Assembly (NCBI GenBank): GCA_028282885.1
Contig: JANQGX010000028.1
Coordinates: 62,001-126,000 of the forward strand
DNA length: 64,000 bases
Direction: 5' to 3'
Source: SAR324 cluster bacterium
GTDB lineage: Bacteria > SAR324 > XYD2-FULL-50-16
The translations under genes and the position numbers were made by a program. Numbering within the stretch: position 1 is the first letter of the stretch; each line of letters starts with the position of its first letter. The notes under the pieces are model-generated. The model made no database searches. It saw nothing but the letters and a program-made list of their open reading frames with translations, and was not told where the DNA came from. Shown here in pieces: positions 25,996-35,276 of this stretch.

Positions 25996-26778
25996 TTATT
26001 GTCCGGTTTCGAAGCGGAAGGATTGATCAGGATCGATGACAGCCAGTATACGGATTCCGCATCCTTCTCCTCCCTGCCATCTCCAGGGAAAGGCCATAAA
26101 AGTACATCGTTTTCCGGTAACCTTATTGAGATCTCCTCCGACATTTTCAATACCGGGGATACCCCCTTTGACCATCAGGGTTTTATGCCCTGCTTCCCAG
26201 TCGGGAAAATCCTCCTTGGGATCACGGCCAAACATCTCCTTATATTCATCGATCAAATGAGGCTGGGTAGGCCCAAGTCCGTGATCGACCAGCTTGGTCG
26301 CCATAGGGTGGTCGTTTGCCTGAATATCATAGCCTACCAGTTTCACCTTCTTATCGACCAGCCATTGTGCTCCTTCCCGGTAGATTCCTGGAGAATAGGC
26401 ATAATACTCGTCGGTATCCGCCATCTTGGTGTGCATCCCGGTATTAATCATGACAATATCCCCTTCCTGGATTTTGGGGCGGGCATTTTCCAGATCCTCG
26501 GCCGTAATCACCTCCCATTTGCCTTTGGGAATGGAGACCGCGACACCGGTTCCAAAGAAACGCCAAATGGGGTACCCCAGAATATCTGGCGTATTCTCCG
26601 TCACATGAAGGGGAGCGTCCATATGTGTTCCGCGGTGCATAATGCCTTCGAATTCGGCTTTATAGTATCCGTCCTTGGCATGGAATTTTTTAACATGAAC
26701 ATTGATTCCGGGGGTTGATGGCCATTCCGGCATGTGATGACCCCAGGGCTGGCTGAGATTATAAATTTGAAGCGTCAT
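25996..26778 (-). CDS. Cyclase family protein (metal-dependent hydrolase, kynurenine formamidase-like), copy 1
   Basis: This 260-residue protein carries the family metal motif HxGTHxDxPxH intact (H48, G50-T51-H52, D54, P56, H58). Family members include kynurenine formamidase, isatin hydrolase and polyketide cyclase-like proteins, mostly acting on amides or lactams. A conserved EGDIVMINTGMHTK and a later HKTLMVKGGIPGIENVGGD complete the fold. It follows copy 2 by 23 bases and AGAGGAAAACTT precedes the ATG. The tandem pair suggests one hydrolytic step or a heteromer. Confidence 0.87.
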   Translation of the reverse strand: MTLQIYNLSQPWGHHMPEWPSTPGINVHVKKFHAKDGYYKAEFEGIMHRGTHMDAPLHVTENTPDILGYPIWRFFGTGVAVSIPKGKWEVITAEDLENARPKIQEGDIVMINTGMHTKMADTDEYYAYSPGIYREGAQWLVDKKVKLVGYDIQANDHPMATKLVDHGLGPTQPHLIDEYKEMFGRDPKEDFPDWEAGHKTLMVKGGIPGIENVGGDLNKVTGKRCTFMAFPWRWQGGEGCGIRILAVIDPDQSFRFETGQ

Positions 26779-26801
26779 AAGTTTTCCTCTCTGCGTTTGA
26801 T

Positions 26802-27611
26802 TTAGTTGTCATTCCCAGGTTCAATCCGATTTTTGCCTTCCGGATCTATAAGCGCTGTAAAACGAACAGGGCAGGCATCCCCGTGTTTCCAGTTCCAAGG
26901 GGTTGCTACAAAAGTGGCGCGTTTGCCCAGCATGCTGTCAACATCACCTCCCACCTGCTCTATGGTGGGAATGCCTGCAGCCAGGATGGTTTTATGTGCG
27001 ATATTCCATTCCGGATGTTCTTTCTTGGGGTCCAGGCCGGTTTCATCAGTGTATTTGGCGGTCAGCCGGTTCATCAGCGGCCCGCCGCGATGCGGCCCCA
27101 GAGAGGTGGCCAGGGGGTGGTCGATTTGCGGCATATCTACGGCAACCAGTTTGCATTTTTTATTAACCAGCCACTCGGCTGCGGCTTTGGATAATCCCGG
27201 AGATTCACCGTAGTATTCCAGGCCGTCCGAATATTTGTGATGCCAGTCCGTTACAATAACAACCATATCTCCTTCCCGAATTTCAGGCTGCGCTTTTTCA
27301 AGATCATCGGGAGTGACCAGTTCCCATCGTTTTTTAGGAATAGAGAGAATGACTCCATTGCCAAAAAAATGATCGAGGGGAATGTCTCCCGCACCGGCGG
27401 CACGCTGGACAAGGTGCATGGGTGTATTCATGTGGGTGCCCGAGTGCATCACCATCTTTAACCTTTGTGCCATGACACCGTGTTGTGCGTGTTTGACGGA
27501 TCGGTACATGATTACATCATCATCTCCAGGCATGGATGGCGCCCCATGACCCCATACATGACTGAGTTCGACAAATTGCAGCCCGGAATAGGGGTCTGTA
27601 ACAGCTATCAT
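26802..27611 (-). CDS. Cyclase family protein (metal-dependent hydrolase), copy 2
   Basis: This 269-residue paralogue of the downstream gene shares its layout (EGDMVVIVTDWHHK, DHPLATSLGPHRGG, HKTILAAGIPTIEQVGGD). Its motif reads H56-S-G-T-H60-M-N62-T-P-M-H66, so the usual aspartate is asparagine. That residue helps bind or activate the metal pair in the family, so catalysis may differ or be lost. GAGAGG lies five bases before the ATG. It is transcribed first in the pair. Confidence 0.85.
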   Translation of the reverse strand: MIAVTDPYSGLQFVELSHVWGHGAPSMPGDDDVIMYRSVKHAQHGVMAQRLKMVMHSGTHMNTPMHLVQRAAGAGDIPLDHFFGNGVILSIPKKRWELVTPDDLEKAQPEIREGDMVVIVTDWHHKYSDGLEYYGESPGLSKAAAEWLVNKKCKLVAVDMPQIDHPLATSLGPHRGGPLMNRLTAKYTDETGLDPKKEHPEWNIAHKTILAAGIPTIEQVGGDVDSMLGKRATFVATPWNWKHGDACPVRFTALIDPEGKNRIEPGNDN

Positions 27612-28078
27612 ATTAGCCTCTCAACTGATTTGTGTTTAATTTTATACCGTCTCTCCAGGGATCTGATTTGTCCTGGGATGTCATCGACGGAACTTTTGGT
27701 TTTATCTGATTTATCAACCCTGTGACAAACAGTTTGATACGGTGTTGATCAACCGGATAATATCATGCAGCAAATACTGTTCCATGGATTTCAGCGTGCG
27801 AACAGCTCCTTGGAACTGCACGGTTTAGTTTGTTATGACGAGTTCTTTGTTTTTAGGAAGGATGAGGTCTCAGGGGGAATTCTTAGTGTCGTTTTGATCT
27901 GCCGACTCGTCAGATTGTGAAATATAGCATGATTTGGTGCTCAGAAAAAACAGATGATTGAGTCAAAACCTGACCCTTTTGGGCCTTGATTGGGTCAGTC
28001 TTGTCCATTGGATTTATTAGTATAATATATCAGTATGATATTTCAAAAATCGGATGAAACGGGACCTTAATGACCCAT
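27612..28078. other. Intergenic region with a short hairpin
   Basis: About 465 bases, promoter side for the cyclase pair and 3' side for the PEBP-like gene. CTGACCC (27970-27976) and GGGTCAG (27992-27998) form a 7-base stem, and an AT-rich stretch lies at 28015-28045. No open frame with protein-like content is visible. Confidence 0.45.
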
Positions 28079-28555
28079 CTAGTTGTGTTCGCGAAAACAG
28101 ACCACGTTTACTCTTCCCTCGGCCAGAATATGTCCGGTCATTACTTTTTTGACAGAATCAGGATTGTCCGGGGTGTCCGGGTTAAGCCGGATGTCCAGGG
28201 CGAGAATCCGGAAAAAGGAATCCTGCAGAACCCAGGAGCAAGGTCCGAAATAGCGAAACAGCTTTTCGGAGTTGATGCCATGTGTGTTGCCGTCATCCAG
28301 ATTTTTAACCTCGGGAATTCCTGCTGGTAGTGATGTCTTGTCCGCAGGGATGTTGTACAGGGTCCAGTAGGTCCAGTCTCGGTGGTTTTGATACAACATG
28401 GTAAAACTTTTCGTCTCCCCGGGAGCACCGGACCACGACAGCGGAGGCGAGATCTCGTCCCCGTCACAGGTATAGAGAACAGGGATCTTGTCACCGTTTT
28501 TGAATGCCGGACTCATCAGGGTGATTTTTTTTGCGTCATCGGTTTGATCTGCCAT
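28079..28555 (-). CDS. YbhB/YbcL-like PEBP (Raf kinase inhibitor-like) protein, divergent
   Basis: This 158-residue protein has the family opening MSPAFKNGDKIPVLYTCDGDEISPPLSWSG (in two parts) and the later FRYFGPCSWV, close to the usual GPCPP segment. The DxDAP ligand loop of most bacterial members is replaced by YQNHRDW, and the HRY histidine after GPC is absent. Bacterial PEBPs are cytoplasmic or periplasmic proteins of mostly unknown role; no signal peptide is visible here. The gene stands alone, and its ATG has only a weak ribosome binding site. Confidence 0.75.
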   Translation of the reverse strand: MADQTDDAKKITLMSPAFKNGDKIPVLYTCDGDEISPPLSWSGAPGETKSFTMLYQNHRDWTYWTLYNIPADKTSLPAGIPEVKNLDDGNTHGINSEKLFRYFGPCSWVLQDSFFRILALDIRLNPDTPDNPDSVKKVMTGHILAEGRVNVVCFREHN

Positions 28556-29020
28556 TAGGTTGCGGATCCAGAATCAACCCAATGATACTGTTTCGTAAAA
28601 TATTGAAATAATAGCGTTTTTAATTTTCAAAGATATCTCCAGTATCATTCGATTTTTTCTTTAGCTTCATGTGTAGACAATTGATATTCAGCTGATCCAA
28701 AGCATAAGCAGCTAACCCGTATCCGGGGTCGAATAATAGTCAAGATTTAATTTTTCAAGCTTTTTGCCCCACTTGAGCCATCAAAAAATATATAAAGCGG
28801 AGTTAATTGTTAAGAAATTTTCAGCATAATAATGAAGTTATCGACGTTGAAATGAAATCTTATATTTGGGTATTGAGCAATAGGCACCTTGGGATCGATA
28901 TTACGATTCCCCTTTTTGATTAAGATGGAAGAAGTCTGCTACTTGCAACAATCGGAAGTTCATTATAGATTTTCCATTGGAAGACATTGTGACTTTTTTC
29001 TGACAACAAAGAGCAGATAA
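28556..29020. promoter_or_regulatory. Divergent promoter region with a spaced inverted repeat
   Basis: About 465 AT-rich bases between the divergent PEBP-like and histidine kinase genes, so both promoters should lie here. AATGATACTG (28581-28590) and CAGTATCATT (28640-28649) are perfect 10-base complements 49 bases apart, close to the PEBP-like start. They could be two operator half-sites or a long leader hairpin. No supported gene. Confidence 0.5.
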
Positions 29021-30358
29021 ATGGTTTTATTAATAAAGGATTTTTTGATAACCCGATCAATTAACAGAGATCTATTACTTGGCTTGATACCAACCATAAT
29101 TCTGGTGGGATTGCTGCTTGGGGCCATTAACTATCAGATTACCGCCAAAAGGGAGATTCAGCTATTACAAAACCAGGCGGAAGAGCTGACAGAGAATCTG
29201 GCAAGAGTTACGGCAAATCCCATTTTTCTATCCGAGTCAAATGTGATTTCTTCGGTTTTGCGTGAATACATGAAAGGACCATATATCGTTGAGGTGGGTG
29301 TGTTCGATGAAGAAAACAACCGATCATATATGGATACTCATGATACTTTCGGTCCTACGCTTACTATTGAACGTCCGATAACCATGTTTGAAAAAAAGCT
29401 GGGATCGGTGAAGATGGTTTTCACGATGAATCACATTACCACGCGACAAAACCAGATGTTCAGATATACATTGATTGTAATCTTCTGTTACATCATTGTT
29501 GTTGGGATTGTAGTGGTTGTTCTGCTGAGACTGTTGTTGCGCAAGCCCATCAAAAAACTGATAGACAATATCAGAACCATTTCTGACGGTTCCTATGAAA
29601 AAAAACTGGGTCCTATCAAACACCAGTATATCGGTATGATAGCTTACGAAGTCAATGCGATGGTAGACAAAATATCAAACAGGGAACAGCAAATGCTCGC
29701 TTATCAGGAGAAACTGCGATCTTTAACCAAGGAGATGTTGCTCGCAGAAGAAAGAGAACGAAGGCATATCGCAACAGACCTTCATGATCGAATAGGCCAT
29801 GCATTGACAAATGTTGCCATCAAAACGGCATTGTTAAAGGATTTTGTCACACATGCCGAAGCAGAACAACTCTTAGTAGAAATGAAGGAACTCGTTGAAC
29901 AGTCAGCCCAGGATGTCCGATCCATGATTTTTGAGATCAGCCCCCCGGTCCTGTATGATTTGGGATTAATTGCGGCCCTGGACTGGCTTTCAGAACATGC
30001 AACCAAGGAACACGGACTCTCAGTAACCTTCAGACATGAACTTGAGCTGAACGAGCTTGGCATTAGTTTACAGGTTCTGGTTTTTCATGCTGTCAGGGAA
30101 TTGCTCTTCAACGTAAGAAAACATGCCCGGGCGAATAAAGTGGAAATCTCGGTTTTCAGGGATGCGGATATGCTTTGTATATCTGTTGAAGACGACGGGA
30201 TCGGAATGTCGAAGATTCAAACAGTCGATCAAAACAATTTGGAAGGATTCGGGCTTTTCAATATCCGTGAACGTTTGAGCCATTTGAACGGTTGCTTAAA
30301 AACCAGCTCAGAAACTGGTAAAGGAACCAGAGTGGTGATTGAAATACCAGAGAACTAA
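29021..30358 (+). CDS. Sensor histidine kinase, NarX/UhpB type (HisKA_3)
   Basis: This 445-residue kinase has a first membrane helix at about 20-42, an extracytoplasmic sensor of about 110 residues, a second helix at about 153-178 and a HAMP segment. The phosphoacceptor is H255 in ATDLHDRIGHALT, the HisKA_3 box. The ATPase domain has HAVRELLFNVRKHA (N-box), VEDDGIG and GFGLFNIRER. It partners with the LuxR-type regulator 12 bases downstream. The ribosome binding site is weak. The sensed signal is unknown. Confidence 0.93.
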   Translation: MVLLIKDFLITRSINRDLLLGLIPTIILVGLLLGAINYQITAKREIQLLQNQAEELTENLARVTANPIFLSESNVISSVLREYMKGPYIVEVGVFDEENNRSYMDTHDTFGPTLTIERPITMFEKKLGSVKMVFTMNHITTRQNQMFRYTLIVIFCYIIVVGIVVVVLLRLLLRKPIKKLIDNIRTISDGSYEKKLGPIKHQYIGMIAYEVNAMVDKISNREQQMLAYQEKLRSLTKEMLLAEERERRHIATDLHDRIGHALTNVAIKTALLKDFVTHAEAEQLLVEMKELVEQSAQDVRSMIFEISPPVLYDLGLIAALDWLSEHATKEHGLSVTFRHELELNELGISLQVLVFHAVRELLFNVRKHARANKVEISVFRDADMLCISVEDDGIGMSKIQTVDQNNLEGFGLFNIRERLSHLNGCLKTSSETGKGTRVVIEIPEN

Positions 30359-30370
30359 AGGAACAGTCTT

Positions 30371-31030
30371 ATGAAAATCAAAATCGTACTTGCCGATGAT
30401 CACCAAATCACACGCGATGGGCTTCGTGCCCTGATTGAAAAGCAGACAGACATGGAGGTCGTGGGTGAGGCTGTTAATGGAAAGGATGTCGTTGGACTGG
30501 TATTGAAGCTGAAACCCGACCTGGTTGTTATGGATATCAGCATGCCTGATATGAATGGAATCGAAGCGGCCCGGCAGATTTTCGATTCTCCTGTTGAGAC
30601 AAAAGTAATTGCCCTATCTATGCATTCTGATCGACGCTATGTGGAAGGAATGTTAAACGCCGGTGCCTCCGGATATCTGGTTAAAGAGTGCGCTATTGAA
30701 GACCTCATCCAGGCCATACGGGCAGTGAACAACGGTTATGCTTTTCTCAGTCCGAAGGTTACCGATATGGTGTTGCGGAACAAGATTGAAAAACAGAATC
30801 AGCGTGAGGGCGTCAGGGAGTCATCAAAACTCACTCTTCTGAGTTCCAGGGAATATGAAATACTCAAGTTGATTGTTGAAGGTTATGATGCGGAGCAAAT
30901 TGCCACCCGACTTTATATCAGCACTAAAACAGTATCCAGTCATCGCCGCAATATCATGGATAAACTCCAGATATACAACACCGCAGATCTGGTTAAACTT
31001 GCTTTGCGAGAAAACATCATTTCCATTTAA
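30371..31030 (+). CDS. Response regulator, NarL/FixJ family
   Basis: This 219-residue protein has a receiver domain with acidic pocket D9/D10, phosphoacceptor D55 (VVMDISMPD) and a conserved lysine in SGYLVKECAIED, followed by a LuxR-type helix-turn-helix (LSSREYEILKLIVEGYD through STKTVSSHRRNIMDKL). It is translationally close to its kinase. It probably controls the UroD-like and Dpp-like genes that follow on the same strand; that is inference from position. Confidence 0.94.
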   Translation: MKIKIVLADDHQITRDGLRALIEKQTDMEVVGEAVNGKDVVGLVLKLKPDLVVMDISMPDMNGIEAARQIFDSPVETKVIALSMHSDRRYVEGMLNAGASGYLVKECAIEDLIQAIRAVNNGYAFLSPKVTDMVLRNKIEKQNQREGVRESSKLTLLSSREYEILKLIVEGYDAEQIATRLYISTKTVSSHRRNIMDKLQIYNTADLVKLALRENIISI

Positions 31031-31303
31031 CACTACATCACCCCCTCTCCTTTCCAAACTCACCCGATCCCTCAGATTATTCTGATCATCCTGGGATAAA
31101 TCCCATTCTCGGAAAAATCCCACTTCCAGTTTCGGATACTTGCCAATTGCATTTTTGCCTTGGGGCAGTGTTATTATTTCTCACCGGTTACAATGATACC
31201 GATGTTGAATTAGTACGACTGACAGATCAAGCAATCGAGCTGAGATTTGATCTGGTGCGGATGATATTTTGATGAACAATTACCTGATCCGGAGAGTTGG
31301 CCC

Positions 31304-32311
31304 ATGGCTAAGATGAGTAAAAAAGAGAGGATTCAAGCTGCTTTAAAAGGTGAAGAGACTGACAGGGTTCCCATTAGCTTATGGACACACTTTCCCGATG
31401 TTGATCAGGATCCGAGATGGTTGGCAGAAACCCAGGTGGCGTTTCTGGAGAAATATGATCTGGATTTTATCAAGTTAATGCCTTTTGGCTTGTATTGTGT
31501 TCAGGACTGGGGATGCAAAATTCTGTTAAACGGTAAGCCAAGAAACACCCCTTTCCCCGATGAGTTTGCTATTCAAAAATCTGAAGATTGGCAGTCCATA
31601 CAGGAGTTTCCGGCGACTTATGGAACCTGGTGCAAACAGGTGCAGTTGGCACACCACATAAAAAAACTGAACAAATCCGACGTTCCTTTTATCCAGACAA
31701 TTTACAGCCCTCTTAATACAGCACTTAAACTGGCCGGAGATCGTTTGTATTCCGACATGAAACAATCCCCCGAGCTCGTTCATGAAGCGTTGCATCAGAT
31801 TACCAACACAACCATCAATTTTATCGAAGCTAACATCGAGGCAGGGGTCAGCGGATTTTTCTTTGCAACCCAATGTGCAACCCGTGATATCATGAACAGG
31901 GAGACATTTGAGGAGTTTGGTAAAAGATACGATCTGCAGCTTTTCGATCGATTTAAAGATGAGACCTATTTCAATGTCCTTCATATTCATGGAAACAATA
32001 TCATGTTTGACGAGTTGCTGAGCTATCCTGCCAACTGCATTAGCTGGCATGACAGGTGGACCGAACCTTCAATTACACAAGCGAAAAAACTAACGGATAA
32101 GTGTCTGCTCTGTGGCATAGCAGCCGGACCTGAACGTGGAAAACGGGATGTTCTGCAGGAAGGAGACCCAGAGGAGATCAGGGAACACATTGTCAATGCC
32201 GTTGAATCGGCTGATCGAAGAGGGATTATTATCGGTCCGGGCTGTATTGCCAAGTATGACACACCGGAAAGGAATTATTATGCAGCGAGACTGGCAGTGG
32301 AGTTTTGCTGA
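31304..32311 (+). CDS. Uroporphyrinogen decarboxylase family protein (MtaA/CmuA-like)
   Basis: This 335-residue protein has the family start KKERIQAALKGEETDRVPIS and end GIIIGPGCIAKYDTPERN. Members outside haem synthesis are methyltransferases that act with corrinoid proteins, using a zinc site with an H-x-C motif. Here the matching segment reads LHIHGNN with H227 and H229, so the cysteine ligand appears to be replaced by histidine. GGAGAG lies eight bases before the ATG. It leads a Dpp-type transporter operon, suggesting it processes the imported compound. It is not likely to be HemE. Confidence 0.82.
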   Translation: MAKMSKKERIQAALKGEETDRVPISLWTHFPDVDQDPRWLAETQVAFLEKYDLDFIKLMPFGLYCVQDWGCKILLNGKPRNTPFPDEFAIQKSEDWQSIQEFPATYGTWCKQVQLAHHIKKLNKSDVPFIQTIYSPLNTALKLAGDRLYSDMKQSPELVHEALHQITNTTINFIEANIEAGVSGFFFATQCATRDIMNRETFEEFGKRYDLQLFDRFKDETYFNVLHIHGNNIMFDELLSYPANCISWHDRWTEPSITQAKKLTDKCLLCGIAAGPERGKRDVLQEGDPEEIREHIVNAVESADRRGIIIGPGCIAKYDTPERNYYAARLAVEFC

Positions 32312-32397
32312 TATTACACGAGCAAAACATTAACTTAACCTATAGTAACATCAAACATCTGGCAGGCGAATAAAACAAGAAAACCAGGAGCTTAGAT

Positions 32398-33348
32398 TTG
32401 ACGGTTTATACCCTTAGAAAGTTAATTCACACCGGGATTGTTTTAATTATCGTTAGTTTTCTGGTGTTTATCGCGGTGAGATTACTGCCCGGCGATCCGG
32501 TGCTGATTTATCTGAATGAAACTGAAAACGCCACCCCGGAGAAAATAGCCCAGCTCAGGACGGAGTTTGGATTGGATAAACCCATTCCGATTCAGTACTT
32601 GAATTGGGTGATTAATGCCATGCAGGGAGATTTCGGTAAGTCAATTTATTATGATATCAGCGCAATCAGCCTGATTGCGGAAGCCTTGCCGGTTACCATT
32701 TATCTCTGCCTTAGCGCCCTCCTGATCAGCGCAGTAGCAGGTATTCTGGCCGGGCTTATCTGTGCCATAAGAAGGGGAACATATCTCGACAACGTTTTAA
32801 CCGTTCTGGCAAACCTGGGGGTGACCATTCCCAAATTCTGGCTGGGATTTTTGCTTATCTATCTGTTCGGATATCAATTGGGATGGCTGCCAATACACGG
32901 TTATACCCACCCTTGGGACGATTTCTGGATGAGTGTGAAACAGATGATTATGCCGGCACTCTCACTTTGTTGTTTTGCCATTTCCTCAACAACAAGAATC
33001 ACCCGTTCCAGCATCCTGGAAGTTGTACAGCAGGATTACATCAGAACAGCCTGGGCTAAAGGACTCGCAGAGCGAACCATTGTTTTCAGACATGTTCTCC
33101 GAAATGGTCTGATCACGATTGTCACCTTGTTGGGCGTAAATGTCCGATTTCTGTTGGGGCAGTGTGTTGTCATTGAAATTGTTTTTAATATGCCCGGATT
33201 AGGACGATTGCTTGTAGAATCTATTTTCAGGCAGGACTACATAGCCTTGCAGGGCGCGAGCCTGGTTGTCGGTTTGTTTATTGTTTTGTCCAATTTTATT
33301 GTCGATATTTCCTACGGTTGGATCGATCCAAGGATAAGGCAGGAGTGA
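32398..33348 (+). CDS. dppB: ABC transporter permease, dipeptide/nickel type (DppB family)
   Basis: This 316-residue membrane protein has about six helices and the DppB start YTLRKLIHTGIVLIIVSFL with RLLPGDPV. The coupling-helix region RSSILEVVQQDYIRTAWAKG is the contact to the ATPases. The start codon is TTG with AGGAG about eight bases upstream. It pairs with the DppC-type permease 13 bases downstream. Substrate cannot be read from the permease. Confidence 0.93.
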   Translation: MTVYTLRKLIHTGIVLIIVSFLVFIAVRLLPGDPVLIYLNETENATPEKIAQLRTEFGLDKPIPIQYLNWVINAMQGDFGKSIYYDISAISLIAEALPVTIYLCLSALLISAVAGILAGLICAIRRGTYLDNVLTVLANLGVTIPKFWLGFLLIYLFGYQLGWLPIHGYTHPWDDFWMSVKQMIMPALSLCCFAISSTTRITRSSILEVVQQDYIRTAWAKGLAERTIVFRHVLRNGLITIVTLLGVNVRFLLGQCVVIEIVFNMPGLGRLLVESIFRQDYIALQGASLVVGLFIVLSNFIVDISYGWIDPRIRQE

Positions 33349-33361
33349 GGAGAAACCCATC

Positions 33362-34261
33362 ATGAGCGAAGTTATGTCTACCACCGAAGACAGTCCTGAA
33401 GAATCTGCAACTTTCGGTAAAACCGTACTTTTCCTTAAGGTGTTCTTTGGGCGAAAGGTTGTATTGTTCGGGGCGATAGTGGCGTTTTGTATTGTTCTGG
33501 CGGCTATTTTTGCGCCCTTGCTGGCACCCTATAATCCCTATAATCCCGACTACAGCCTGCCTCCCCTCCAACACCCCAGCAGTGCGCATCTTCTCGGAAC
33601 CGACGCCTTGGGGAGAGATACCTTTAGCCGTATTCTTTATGGTGCAAGAACTTCACTACTGGTCAGTATTGGAGCGATTACGGTTGCCTCGGTGATTGGG
33701 ATGACACTTGGGATGGTTGCTGGATATTTTGGCGGTCCTGTCCAGGCTGTAATTATGCGGTTTTTTGATGCGATTATGGTTTTCCCGATGATTGTTCTGG
33801 CCATGTGTATTGCGGCATTGCTCGGAGGTGGACTGAAAAATGTGGTGATAGCGATTGGTATCGGGATGTCGGCTGTTTATGCAAGGATGATGTGCGCACA
33901 AGTCCTTTCCATTAAAGAGAGTGAATACGTGACAGCTTGTCGTGTTATAGGTGCCGGCAACCTGAGGATTATGTTTCGTCATATTCTGCCGAATGCTTTT
34001 CCCCCTCTTATCGTTCTGATGACAATCCAGATGGGATCGGCGATTCTGGCTGAAGCCGGTTTAAGCTTTCTGGGTATCGGAATTGAACCGCCTGAAGCGG
34101 CCTGGGGAAACATGGTGAAAGACGGATACCAGTACTTGCAGACTAATCCACTGCTATCCTTCGCTCCGGGCATCGCCATCATGCTGGTGGTTCTCGCTTT
34201 CAACATGATCGGCGACGGTCTCAGGGATACGTTGGATCCAAGGCTTCGTGGCAAGATTTAG
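33362..34261 (+). CDS. dppC: ABC transporter permease, dipeptide/nickel type (DppC family)
   Basis: This 299-residue protein has an N-terminal OppC-type helix, then LLGTDALGRDTFSRILYGARTS (in two parts of the family signature) and six helices. The coupling loop reads ESEYVTACRVIGAGNLRIM. It ends DGLRDTLDPRLRGK, as usual. GAGGAG lies before the ATG. It is the second permease of the operon. Confidence 0.93.
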   Translation: MSEVMSTTEDSPEESATFGKTVLFLKVFFGRKVVLFGAIVAFCIVLAAIFAPLLAPYNPYNPDYSLPPLQHPSSAHLLGTDALGRDTFSRILYGARTSLLVSIGAITVASVIGMTLGMVAGYFGGPVQAVIMRFFDAIMVFPMIVLAMCIAALLGGGLKNVVIAIGIGMSAVYARMMCAQVLSIKESEYVTACRVIGAGNLRIMFRHILPNAFPPLIVLMTIQMGSAILAEAGLSFLGIGIEPPEAAWGNMVKDGYQYLQTNPLLSFAPGIAIMLVVLAFNMIGDGLRDTLDPRLRGKI

Positions 34262-34289
34262 CAAATGATTCGTTTCAATAAGAAACTAA

Positions 34290-35264
34290 ATGACGACATT
34301 ATTAAAAGTAAACAATCTAAAGACCCATTTCTTCACTCACACCGGTGTCGTAAAGGCTGTAGACGGAGTCTCCTTTCACATCGACGAGAGCGAGATTGTC
34401 GCCGTCGTGGGGGAAAGTGGGTGCGGAAAATCTGTCAGCCAGCTCTCGATCATGCAATTGGTCTCAACACCGCCCGGGAAGATTGTTGACGGAACGGTAG
34501 AATTTGAAGGTCGCGATATCCTCCGGCTTGATCCAAAAGGGAAAGAAATGCGGGGTATTCGTGGCGGCAAGATCTCCATGATATTCCAGGAGCCGATGAC
34601 TTCATTGAATCCTTTACTGACTATTCATCGGCAGTTGACAGAAGCAATGGAGGTTCATCTTGACCTGGACAGATCCCAGATCCATGATCGGGCGATTGAA
34701 TTGCTGGATATGGTGGGGATTAGCGATACCGATAAAAGGATCCATGACTATCCGCATCAGTTCAGTGGCGGGATGAGACAACGGATCATGATAGCCATGG
34801 CACTTTCCTGCAACCCGAGAATTATTATTGCTGATGAGCCAACGACAGCATTGGATGTCACAACCCAGGCACAACTACTTGAATTGATGAGTGATCTTGT
34901 TTCAAAATTCAAAGCATCCCTGATCATTGTCACTCATAACCTGGGAATTGTTGCCCGGTATGCCCGAAGAATTTACGTCATGTATGCCGGTCGTGTAATC
35001 GAATCGGGAACAGCCAAGGAGATATTCGGATCGCCCAAACATCCGTATACCAGAGGGTTGCTAAACTGTGTGCCGCGCCTCGATACAAAAGACGAAACCA
35101 GGCTGGTTCCAATAGCCGGTTCAATCCCAAATCTCGTCAATATGAAACCCAACTGCGCATTTTACTCCAGGTGTCAGCACCGAGTTGAAGAATGCAAACG
35201 TGAATACTGGCCGGTGCTCAGGCACATTACGGGCCTGCACCACGTGTCATGTCACGCATGCTAG
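34290..35264 (+). CDS. dppD: ABC transporter ATPase, dipeptide/nickel type (DppD family)
   Basis: This 324-residue ATPase has Walker A GESGCGKS, signature FSGGMRQRI, Walker B IIIADEPTTALD and the H-loop VTHNLG. The C-terminal oligopeptide domain has the cysteines CAFYSRCQHRVEEC, which in some family members bind an iron-sulfur cluster. It works with the second ATPase downstream. The ribosome binding site is weak, so coupling to dppC, 29 bases before, is likely. Confidence 0.93.
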   Translation: MTTLLKVNNLKTHFFTHTGVVKAVDGVSFHIDESEIVAVVGESGCGKSVSQLSIMQLVSTPPGKIVDGTVEFEGRDILRLDPKGKEMRGIRGGKISMIFQEPMTSLNPLLTIHRQLTEAMEVHLDLDRSQIHDRAIELLDMVGISDTDKRIHDYPHQFSGGMRQRIMIAMALSCNPRIIIADEPTTALDVTTQAQLLELMSDLVSKFKASLIIVTHNLGIVARYARRIYVMYAGRVIESGTAKEIFGSPKHPYTRGLLNCVPRLDTKDETRLVPIAGSIPNLVNMKPNCAFYSRCQHRVEECKREYWPVLRHITGLHHVSCHAC

Positions 35265-35276
35265 GGAGGAAAGGCA

